Below are positions 8,395 through 15,428 of a stretch of 64,000 bases of DNA, one piece after another. Source of the DNA: VFKI01 sp964647825 (GTDB taxonomy: Bacteria; Pseudomonadota; Gammaproteobacteria; DSM-16500); NCBI GenBank assembly GCA_964647825.1, contig CAZYJL010000006.1:1-64000 (forward strand), written 5' to 3'. Below the pieces are notes generated by a model. It was given only the letters and a program-made list of their open reading frames with translations, was not told the DNA's origin and did not search any database. A program made the position numbers and the translations under genes. How positions within the stretch are numbered: position 1 is the stretch's first letter; each line of letters opens with the position of its first letter.

Positions 8395-9466
8395 ACAAAT
8401 TGCAACGGCCCTCTTGGCTTGGTTTGATCAACATGGACGCAAAAATCTACCATGGCAACGTCATAAAACACCTTATCGAGTTTGGGTCTCTGAAATCATG
8501 TTACAGCAGACGCAAGTCAGCACGGTGATACCTGCTTTTAAACGTTTTATGCAACATTTCCCCGATATCACTGCACTGGCCACAGCAGCGGAAGATAGTG
8601 TTTTGCATCTTTGGTCTGGCTTGGGTTATTACAGTCGAGCGCGCAACCTACATCGCAGCGCACGCTGCATTATCCATGATTTTCAAGGACGTTTTCCTGA
8701 TAATCGCCAAATGTTAGAGACATTACCGGGCATTGGTCGTTCAACTGCTGGGGCCATTTTGGCCATTGCGTTCAATCAAAAAACAGCTATTTTAGATGGT
8801 AATGTGAAACGAGTACTGACGCGTCTCTATGGCATCACAACATGGCCGGGTGAAAAAAATACAGAAAAAACACTCTGGGAACTAGCAGAAGCCATGACAC
8901 CCAGCGAACGCACTGCCGATTACACGCAAGCCATTATGGACTTAGGCGCAACGGTTTGCACACGTAGCAAACCACACTGCATGACGTGCCCGCTGATACG
9001 TCTCTGTCACGCATACAAACAAAATTTAACGACACAGATTCCGCAAAAAAAACCCGCAAAAAAAATACCGACACGTCGCATTATTTTTTTGGTACTACAA
9101 CAGAACAAAACAATTCTATTAGAAAAACGCCCGGCAAACGGCATTTGGGGTGGATTATGGGGTTTCCCAGAAATGCCAGCAGAGACGGATCATCAAACCA
9201 TTCTTGCCTTTTGCAAAAATGAATTACACTTCCATGCAACACGCATTACATCACTGCCCGCTTTTCGGCATACGTTTTCACACTTCCATCTCGACATTCA
9301 ACCAATACTTATTGAAAAAAATACAACAAGATTACCGCAACGGTCTCTCACTAAAAATCACATCTGGTATACTGGTGCGGCATCACAAAAAGTTGGCTTA
9401 CCTACTCCTATTAAAAAAATTTTGGATACGCTTTTATGTCCCGCATCATCTACTGTCATAAATTAA
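8375..9466 (+). CDS. mutY: A/G-specific adenine DNA glycosylase
   Basis: Removes adenine mispaired with 8-oxoguanine. The 363-residue protein has the catalytic Glu40 in SEIMLQQT, the helix-hairpin-helix LPGIGRSTAGAI, catalytic Asp141 in ILDGNVKRV, and the [4Fe-4S] cluster cysteines 195, 202, 205 and 211 (C-x6-C-x2-C-x5-C). A Nudix-like 8-oxoG recognition domain follows from about residue 230. The start overlaps the hutH 3' end by 20 bases and the end overlaps yggX by 31 bases, so the three genes are probably translationally coupled. mutY-yggX is a conserved pair in gammaproteobacteria. Confidence 0.96.
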   Translation: MIRVKPKQIATALLAWFDQHGRKNLPWQRHKTPYRVWVSEIMLQQTQVSTVIPAFKRFMQHFPDITALATAAEDSVLHLWSGLGYYSRARNLHRSARCIIHDFQGRFPDNRQMLETLPGIGRSTAGAILAIAFNQKTAILDGNVKRVLTRLYGITTWPGEKNTEKTLWELAEAMTPSERTADYTQAIMDLGATVCTRSKPHCMTCPLIRLCHAYKQNLTTQIPQKKPAKKIPTRRIIFLVLQQNKTILLEKRPANGIWGGLWGFPEMPAETDHQTILAFCKNELHFHATRITSLPAFRHTFSHFHLDIQPILIEKNTTRLPQRSLTKNHIWYTGAASQKVGLPTPIKKILDTLLCPASSTVIN

Positions 9467-9711
9467 AACAAGACGCAGAAGGACTCACCCGTTTACCTTG
9501 GCCCGGCGAACTTGGCAAAAGAATATACGATGAAATTTCTGCAGAAGCATGGCAACTTTGGCTCAATCATCAAACCATGTTAATCAATGAATATCGACTC
9601 AACATGATGGACCCGAAAGCGCAAGATTTTCTTGCTGTTGAAATGGAAAAATTTTTATTTGGCACCGGCAGTGCAGCGCCTGCAGGCTTCACGCCAACTG
9701 AAAAAAAATAG
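9436..9711 (+). CDS. yggX: Probable Fe(2+)-trafficking / oxidative-damage protection protein
   Basis: Small cytosolic protein of 91 residues, the usual YggX length. The start has the conserved Cys in MSRIIYCHKLKQDAEGL, followed by the LPWPGELGKRIYDEIS and NEYRLNMMDPKAQDFL segments. YggX protects iron-sulfur clusters and labile iron during oxidative stress. It overlaps mutY by 31 bases, as in the E. coli-type operon; MutY is itself an Fe-S enzyme, which fits. Repeat element A2 begins 23 bases after the stop. Confidence 0.95.
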   Translation: MSRIIYCHKLKQDAEGLTRLPWPGELGKRIYDEISAEAWQLWLNHQTMLINEYRLNMMDPKAQDFLAVEMEKFLFGTGSAAPAGFTPTEKK

Positions 9712-9734
9712 AAAATTTTGATGATAAAAAATCA

Positions 9735-9917
9735 TAACAGCTCAGGAGGGGGAGATTTTTTTAATTCGCTGACCCTCATCGCCAAACGGCAAGTTGCATT
9801 TTACCCATGAGAATACGCTTCATGAATCATGAAAGGGCGCTGCTTCGATCAATAGCACTCTCTGCGGGACCGGTGTTATGCAGCGAAGTAAAAAAATCTC
9901 CCCCTCCTGAGCTGTTA
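9735..9917. repeat. Family A inverted-repeat element, copy A2
   Basis: A 183-bp element with the best long arms of the family: a 37-bp terminal inverted repeat with one mismatch, beginning TAACAGCTCAGGAGGGGGAG on both ends when the right is reverse-complemented. The core keeps ATCGCCAAACGGCAAGTTGC and GCTGCTTCGATCA. It separates yggX from the alpha/beta hydrolase and ends 23 bases before that gene's ATG. A transcript across it could fold into one long hairpin. Confidence 0.9.
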
Positions 9918-9940
9918 CAAAAAAATCAAGGTGGATCACT

Positions 9941-10750
9941 ATGACGCACATCGTCACGCCTGATGGCACAACGCTTTTCTATCAACAAGAAACATCAGAA
10001 AAAAGAGACTTAATCTTAATTGGTGGTTTATCTACTAATCATACTATCTGGGATCTTGTCTTACCTTTTTTATCGCCGCACTATCGTATTTTACGCTTTG
10101 ACAATCGCGGTGCTGGGCAAAGTAAGTCACCTAATACTTCTTTTTCCATCACTGATATGGCGAATGATGTCATCACCCTCATGAATCACTTAGCGATAGA
10201 AAACGCCTTTCTCGTTGGCCACTCGATGGGTGGTGCCATTTTACAACAACTACTAATCGACCATCCCAACCGCATCAACAAAGCGGTCATTTGCGGATCC
10301 TTTGCAAAACTGCCGCTCACCGCACTGATTCATTGCCGCACTATGAGCCACTTACGACGCCTTGGCGTACCGGAATCGACAATCATGGAAGCCAATATTC
10401 CATGGGTATTAAGTAGTGCATTTATTGAAGAACGAGGCCCGCTGACTCAAATGATTGACACCTTTCTCGCTGCCGACCGATGGCCACAATCTGCCGCGGA
10501 TTATGACGCACAAGTGGCCGCTTTAGCACAATTTGATTTACGTGAATCAATCCAAACGATTCAAAAAGAAACGTTAGTCATTGCAGGCAGCGAAGACTTA
10601 TTGACCCCGCCAAGTTGTTCAATAACTATTCACCAAGCAATTCAAGGCTCGACTTACCATGTCATTGAAGGTTCAGGTCATATGCTACTGTTTGAGTATC
10701 CAGAAACCCTCGCACAGCGAATTCATGCATTTTGCACACTGAATCACTGA
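9941..10750 (+). CDS. Alpha/beta-fold hydrolase
   Basis: Soluble hydrolase of 269 residues. The catalytic triad is visible as Ser95 in the nucleophile elbow GHSMGG, Asp219 in AGSEDLLTP and His247 in GSGHMLLFE. An oxyanion-side loop RFDNRGAGQSK is also present. The family includes esterases, lactonases such as 3-oxoadipate enol-lactonase, and many uncharacterised enzymes; the substrate cannot be assigned. The ATG follows an AAGGTGG ribosome site right after repeat A2. A promoter for tRNA-Phe follows the stop codon closely. Confidence 0.88.
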   Translation: MTHIVTPDGTTLFYQQETSEKRDLILIGGLSTNHTIWDLVLPFLSPHYRILRFDNRGAGQSKSPNTSFSITDMANDVITLMNHLAIENAFLVGHSMGGAILQQLLIDHPNRINKAVICGSFAKLPLTALIHCRTMSHLRRLGVPESTIMEANIPWVLSSAFIEERGPLTQMIDTFLAADRWPQSAADYDAQVAALAQFDLRESIQTIQKETLVIAGSEDLLTPPSCSITIHQAIQGSTYHVIEGSGHMLLFEYPETLAQRIHAFCTLNH

Positions 10751-10757
10751 TTTTTGC

Positions 10758-10786
10758 TTGACTCTATGCCATGCAACCGTTTTAAT
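10758..10786 (+). promoter_or_regulatory. Promoter of tRNA-Phe
   Basis: A -35 TTGACT (10758-10763) and -10 TTTAAT (10781-10786) are spaced by exactly 17 bp, 18 bases before the mature tRNA-Phe. A GC-containing discriminator follows, as expected for a stable RNA promoter. Confidence 0.65.
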
Positions 10787-10804
10787 ACGCCCTCACAGCA
10801 AAAC

Positions 10805-10877
<73 letters not shown>

Positions 10878-10950
10878 AAAATTACAACACTCAATCATTC
10901 TCTTCAAACAACGGAATTTACCTTTTATCATTTCAAGGAGATTAGAAAAT

Positions 10951-11322
10951 ATGTTGAGAAACTTATTTTTCATACCAAATGAAGCAAATCATGAAAATAT
11001 AGAAAAGCTTAAAAAACTCTTAAATGAAAAATACCATTATCTTAAAATAGAAATTACATCTGGTACTGACAATATACATATTTCATTAATGAATGCACGT
11101 CATGGATTATACGAAGATATTGACGAAGAAAACAAAAAACCCATCGAATTTTTAGAAGCTTTTGGCGCAAAAGTAAGCAAAAAAGAAGGCGAACATTCTT
11201 ATTGGAGTTACTCTGTGATAACTCTTGAAAAAGCTAAACTATCAGACGTCATTAATGGATTAGAAAAATTACCAACACCAGAAATTGGACGACCTGGCGG
11301 CAAAATCTTCGCAAAGTGTTAA
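10951..11322 (+). CDS. Hypothetical protein
   Basis: A 123-residue protein I do not recognise. It has no signal peptide or membrane segment. The sequence is charged and looks like a mixed alpha/beta soluble domain (MLRNLFFIPNEANHENIEKL at the start), ending in a Gly/Pro-rich GRPGGKIFAKC tail. A clear AAGGAGATT ribosome site precedes the ATG. It is the first gene after tRNA-Phe, in AT-rich DNA, and is followed by two small paralogous genes, which suggests acquired DNA. Confidence 0.7.
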   Translation: MLRNLFFIPNEANHENIEKLKKLLNEKYHYLKIEITSGTDNIHISLMNARHGLYEDIDEENKKPIEFLEAFGAKVSKKEGEHSYWSYSVITLEKAKLSDVINGLEKLPTPEIGRPGGKIFAKC

Positions 11323-11333
11323 CAAATCTTCGC

Positions 11334-11657
11334 ATGAACAATCAAACATTTTGTTATTGGTTACAAGGTTACTTTGAAATAAGCACAGAAGTAACCTTAA
11401 ACAAACAAAAGCTACATTTAATAGAGCAACAATTAAATCTCATCACCGAGCCCTTGGGTGATTTTACGCAATGGCTCAAAAATTTACTGCTGTATTTAAA
11501 AGAGCAAAAATATCAAAAAAAATTATTACATTATTTTCAGAAAGAGATAAACGATCAGTTAAATTTAGTTTTTTATCATGTTATCGATAATAGTTATAAT
11601 ACAGAAATGAGCCTCTTAGAATTACAAAAAATTCACGACGGCATAACCAATGACTAA
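11334..11657 (+). CDS. Small phage-like hypothetical protein (paralogue 1)
   Basis: A 107-residue protein starting NNQTFCYWLQGYFEIS. The pattern F-x2-W-L-x-G-Y followed by Asn-rich, Lys/Gln-rich helices and 'HLxLI' resembles a small protein type often seen in phage genomes (a recollection of pattern, not a search result). The next gene carries the same pattern, so the two are tandem paralogues. The ATG at 11334 is preferred over a GTG at 11316. The last 8 bases overlap the next start. Confidence 0.6.
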   Translation: MNNQTFCYWLQGYFEISTEVTLNKQKLHLIEQQLNLITEPLGDFTQWLKNLLLYLKEQKYQKKLLHYFQKEINDQLNLVFYHVIDNSYNTEMSLLELQKIHDGITND

Positions 11658-11835
11658 TGAAGAATTTAAAAACTGGATCAAGGGTTACATCACTTTAACT
11701 TCTGATAATTTTTTTAACAAAAAACAATACATTATTGTCAAAAACCATGCGAATCTTGTTTTTGCAACAGTTAACAGATTCGATTCGGATATTAAAAAAT
11801 TCTTATTTGAGCTTAAAAAAAATTTTAGAGAATAA
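11650..11835 (+). CDS. Small phage-like hypothetical protein (paralogue 2, perhaps truncated)
   Basis: A 61-residue protein beginning MTNEEFKNWIKGYITLTSDN. It matches the preceding gene in the order F-x2-W-(L/I)-x-G-Y, then a Lys/Gln-containing helix and NL(I/V). It overlaps that gene by 8 bases and is likely translationally coupled. It is shorter than its paralogue and is followed by a 13-codon remnant reading frame (11847-11888), so it may be decayed. Confidence 0.5.
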   Translation: MTNEEFKNWIKGYITLTSDNFFNKKQYIIVKNHANLVFATVNRFDSDIKKFLFELKKNFRE

Positions 11836-12270
11836 TGACATACCAATGAATGAATTTATCAAAATAACAGAAATACTTTCAAGCTAATTAAATATTTCAA
11901 AATTTAGCAGAGAAAATTGCGCTTGATTATGTGTATAAGGCTGGCATATTTTATCCTGCAATCCCGTCGGGCACAAATATAACCATCAATAACTTCAATT
12001 TCTAACCAAGAATTAAAAACTCCAATATTTTGCAAAATTCATTTTCTTGGCCTGATATAAATTGAGTAAAATGGCAATCCAAACGCATAACATGTTTTCA
12101 TATAGGGTAAAAAATCAATATGACAGAAATTTGCCCAAATTTTTTCATATTTTCAAATTTTACTTGCGTATAAAATTTTATGAAATAATCTTTTCTGGCA
12201 TTGTAGAAATTCCAAATTTGCAGATATAACAGGGAATAAAAATGCAAAATGATTATTGAGGAAATTCGAA
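11836..12270. other. AT-rich intergenic region, no gene seen
   Basis: About 435 bases with stop codons in all frames and no RNA gene or long inverted repeat that I can see. A-rich runs dominate. It may be decayed DNA between the phage-like genes and the secreted protein. A GAGGA ribosome site for the next gene lies at its end. Confidence 0.5.
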
Positions 12271-12981
12271 ATGCGCCAAAAAATCAAAATCCCCTACCGG
12301 GTGTTTACAATTACTTTAGTGGAGAACCCAAACTTCGGTGGCAAAAAGAATATTTTGATCTACCTAGCGTGCCTCATTTTCATTTTGTTAAATTTAAATG
12401 AAAGCTTTGCACATTCCTCACAAAAGCATTCAGACATTTCATTCGCAGAATTAAACAATAAAGTCCAAAAAAGTGATATTTGTGAAATAAAATACAATCC
12501 ATCAAAAACAGCAGCCATCGTAAATGTTGATTGTGGATCAGCCCAGTATATCAATTTTAAAACCCATCAAACATACGCAATTATCAACCACTGGCCCAAT
12601 GTCTTTCCGGTATGGATAAGCAACACCATTGCTCATATTGAAGGTCCCTGCGGGACTGGCTGTTCAAAGTCCATTATTTTTGTGGCACCTGCAACTACCA
12701 TTTCATGTGCAACTCATGAATATAGAATAAAAAAACTAGTTAAAAATGAACCGCCTGATTTTTATAATAATCGACCCCTCTTGATTGATCCCAAAAAAGG
12801 TATTTATATATGTTATGATGATGAAAATAATATACAGGTTTTTCCACTGCCCACTCATTCTTCAATTCACCCGCCAAAAAATTACTTTTCGGAAAAAGCA
12901 GAAATTCGCAACGGTCAACTGATAGTTACCTATGAAAATGGTAAAGGAAAAATCAAACGTATTTCATATGGAAAAATATGA
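12271..12981 (+). CDS. Putative secreted protein of unknown function
   Basis: A 236-residue protein from the ATG at 12271, which has GAGGA nine bases upstream. A strongly hydrophobic stretch (ILIYLACLIFILLNL) ending near ESFA-HSS looks like a signal peptide with a long N-region, so periplasmic or secreted. The mature part has several Cys residues (including GPCGTGCSKS) that could form disulfides and looks beta-rich. A shorter form starting at the GTG at 12319 or TTG at 12355 would give a more normal signal peptide. I do not recognise the family. No neighbour explains its role. Confidence 0.62.
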   Translation: MRQKIKIPYRVFTITLVENPNFGGKKNILIYLACLIFILLNLNESFAHSSQKHSDISFAELNNKVQKSDICEIKYNPSKTAAIVNVDCGSAQYINFKTHQTYAIINHWPNVFPVWISNTIAHIEGPCGTGCSKSIIFVAPATTISCATHEYRIKKLVKNEPPDFYNNRPLLIDPKKGIYICYDDENNIQVFPLPTHSSIHPPKNYFSEKAEIRNGQLIVTYENGKGKIKRISYGKI

Positions 12982-13063
12982 AAGTCTCAAAAAAGTAATG
13001 ATTGAAAAAGCAGCTCTCTGGGCAGCGGGAAAGAATGGTCTTGTTTTAATAGCTCAACCATAA
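12968..13063 (+). CDS. Very small reading frame, uncertain
   Basis: A 31-codon frame (MEKYESLKKVMIEKAALWAA then a short tail) overlaps the end of the secreted-protein gene. Its amino-acid composition is protein-like and unlike the surrounding noise, but there is no clear ribosome site. It may be a remnant of a larger gene. Confidence 0.2.
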   Translation: MEKYESLKKVMIEKAALWAAGKNGLVLIAQP

Positions 13064-13673
13064 TCAGCGCAAATGTTAGAGAAGGGATAATAATTTTGCA
13101 AGAAAACGACCTAATAGAAAATTCGCTAATTCTAATTCGATCACTGTTTAAACTAATTTAAAATTTTATTTTTTCTTAAAATAAGCGAGCAAAGATATGG
13201 ATGTAGTAACTTATTTAACATTCCCCAGTATGATGGTCATAAATTGAAAGAATGCCTCCGCTAAAAAAAAGCGTCTTCTGATTTTTAAAACCTGTTAATA
13301 AAATCTCTTCAAACTACCCTGAAGCTGATACAAAAAAATAATACGATATGAATTTACTCGCTGTAAAATAGAAAAAAATCAAGATAGATGCAAAAAGAGA
13401 ATGAAAATATAATTTTTTGAAATTTTTCTTGAAATTTTCATGCATATGATTTTTTTGAAATATTTGTCAAAAAATTACTCGGATTAGAAAAATCGCATGA
13501 TATTCATCATACTGATTTAAATGATGCGGTTATTAAGCATTTTCATTTATGCTTTTACCATTTTTTTCTCTTTTACAAAAAATTTAATTTTGACATAATG
13601 AATGACTTATCCTGCATAGAATATCTTTTCAACAAGTTACATAATCAAAACGATCAAACACACCTCCACTTAT
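13064..13673. other. AT-rich intergenic region, no gene seen
   Basis: About 610 bases of very AT-rich sequence. I find no open frame with coding character, no RNA gene and no clear terminator. A TTGACA hexamer near 13590 has no convincing partner gene downstream on that strand. Confidence 0.45.
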
Positions 13674-14132
13674 TTAAGCGAGCACTTTAAAATTTAAAAG
13701 AAAGAAAATAGAAAACAGAACTAATGATAAAAAAAATAGTAGACCTGAAGTAATCTTAGCGATCATTGAAGCATAATAACTCCAGTGCTTCTTTGTGCCA
13801 TACTCCTTCATATTATCATTATAAAATTTATCTGCATAAATCATTATTGAGTCACCATAAAGTTGATCAAACCAAAATGATAGTAATGAAGAAAAAATAG
13901 ATACCATTAAACAAACCAATATAAATCCAAGAAATAGCACACAACAAGATCCTGATTGAGATGACTTCATAAAAATAAAAATAAACCCAAGAAACGCTGT
14001 CGTCAGAGAGATAATAGCTCTATCAAATGATATTGACGACTCAACCATCAAGCCCCAGCCTTCACTTCTAACAAGCTTATATGTATATTCTGATTTTGTA
14101 GAAGAGTCATGCTGTTTTACTTTTTTTACCAT
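13674..14132 (-). CDS. Small membrane protein, unknown
   Basis: A 152-residue protein from the ATG at 14132, preferred to one at 14138 because GGAGGG lies 8 bases upstream of it. It has a short charged N-terminus, a hydrophobic helix (TTAFLGFIFIFM), a second (CCVLFLGFILVCLMVSIF) and a C-terminal one (SGLLFFLSLVLFSIFFLLNF). A soluble loop with many Tyr/Lys residues joins the second and third. It resembles in general shape the small multi-helix membrane proteins found in accessory islands. It probably forms an operon with the small basic protein upstream. Confidence 0.6.
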   Translation of the reverse strand: MVKKVKQHDSSTKSEYTYKLVRSEGWGLMVESSISFDRAIISLTTAFLGFIFIFMKSSQSGSCCVLFLGFILVCLMVSIFSSLLSFWFDQLYGDSIMIYADKFYNDNMKEYGTKKHWSYYASMIAKITSGLLFFLSLVLFSIFFLLNFKVLA

Positions 14133-14167
14133 GGGCATATCCCTCCACCTAATCAGATAAAATGAGG

Positions 14168-14332
14168 TTACTTCTTTGGCATGGGGCTTGTATTTACAAT
14201 CTTGCTTTTGGTTTCCCCTCTTATTTTGCGAATAGAAGATTTTTTGACAAGGCTCTTTTTAAATTTTTTAAATATTGTATTGGAAGGCTTTTTTCTCACA
14301 ACTTTTTTTGTGGTAATTTTTTTTCCTAGCAT
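14168..14332 (-). CDS. Small highly basic protein
   Basis: A 54-residue protein starting MLGKKITTKKVVRKKPSN, with about one third Lys/Arg. The ATG at 14332 has a near-perfect ribosome site (TGGAGGG). It lies 35 bases upstream of the membrane-protein gene, which has a very similar ribosome site, so the two are likely co-transcribed. Such basic peptides may bind nucleic acid or be histone-like, but this is inference only. Confidence 0.5.
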   Translation of the reverse strand: MLGKKITTKKVVRKKPSNTIFKKFKKSLVKKSSIRKIRGETKSKIVNTSPMPKK

Positions 14333-14498
14333 GAATACCCTCCAGAATCTGAAAGGAATGTATACAATTCTAACCAAACTTATAAAAATAACAATTGGGA
14401 GTGATACCTAAAGTAAGATCAATAAATAGGTGTCTAATGACCTCTTGAAATACGGCACATATTTAACGGCAAATTCTAACTTATTGATTTCAATGATA

Positions 14499-14571
<73 letters not shown>

Positions 14572-15029
14572 TTTTGATTAAAAAATGAACTGGTGCGGAT
14601 AAAATCTGAAAACCGGCACGAATAGTAGTGCAAACTTCACCATAACGCAATTTTTATCTCAATCCCTCCCGCAAAATCGCTCAACAACCGCACAATTAGC
14701 CTACTCAGATACAAAAAAGAATATTTTTTGTACAAAAAATCTCTGCTTCCTCCCTTCAAACTAGCCTCGCAAAAAAATCCTTCGAAGAACTTGCATAAAA
14801 TACTTTATCAGTGATATAAAATCATTCCGCTTTACTTCTTATTTATTTTTTTCAACTCCCACCCGCCACTTTTTTAAATTTTCATTACTCGCCAAACGAC
14901 TTATTTCTTTTTTTTATAAAATTTCTTTTTTTAATAAAAAAATTATTTATAGCTTGTTATTTCTTTGACGCAACTTTTATGTATTTTATTTTTAATTAAT
15001 TTTTTATTTCTAATTTAAAGGATCTGCGC
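14572..15029. other. Intergenic region upstream of pilA
   Basis: About 458 bases with no gene. It must hold the tRNA-Thr promoter (minus) and the pilA promoter (plus). The last 200 bases are extremely T/A-rich. I see a possible TTGACG at about 14966 with a weak AT-rich -10, and no convincing sigma54 -24/-12 site. An AAAGGA ribosome site lies just before pilA. Confidence 0.5.
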
Positions 15030-15428
15030 ATGCAAAAAAAGCATCATGGTTTTTCTTTAATTGAATTAATGATTGTCATTGCAATTATTGGTATTCTTTC
15101 TGTGATTGCCATACCGTCATATCAACACTACACAAAACGGGCACGCTTTACTGAAGTAATCGCAGCTACAGCCCCCTACAAAGTAGCAATTGCCATTGCT
15201 TTACAAGAAGGTTTCAGTGCAGCCGATCTAACAAATGGCATCCACGGTATCCCAAAAGCACCACTGCCGACAAAACATCTTGCTGCACTTGAGGTAAAAG
15301 CTGGCATCATCACCGCACAATCGACGGAAATTGCTGGGAATGCGACGTATATTTTAACGCCCGATGAAAATGGTAATACGTGGTCAGTCAGCGGCACCTG
15401 TCTCGATAATCAATTATGCGATGCCTAA
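15030..15428 (+). CDS. pilA: Type IV major pilin
   Basis: Prepilin of 132 residues. The short leader MQKKHHG ends at the prepilin-peptidase site G7/F8, followed by FSLIELMIVIAIIGILSVIA with the conserved Glu at position 5 of the mature protein. The first mature segment is the hydrophobic alpha-1 core. A short C-terminal disulfide loop is seen as CLDNQLC. The subunit would be cleaved by the nearby PilD and polymerised by PilB and PilC. The reading frame ends inside the start region of pilB, so the genes are tightly coupled. Confidence 0.94.
   Translation: MQKKHHGFSLIELMIVIAIIGILSVIAIPSYQHYTKRARFTEVIAATAPYKVAIAIALQEGFSAADLTNGIHGIPKAPLPTKHLAALEVKAGIITAQSTEIAGNATYILTPDENGNTWSVSGTCLDNQLCDA

Noticed and set aside
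14181..14411. 76-codon plus-strand hydrophobic frame
   Set aside because: It is the antisense of the small basic gene at 14168-14332, which has a strong ribosome site; Lys-rich genes give hydrophobic shadows.
14900..15029. Sigma54 promoter of pilA
   Set aside because: No GG/GC pair with the -24/-12 spacing fits; the region is too AT-rich for a firm call.
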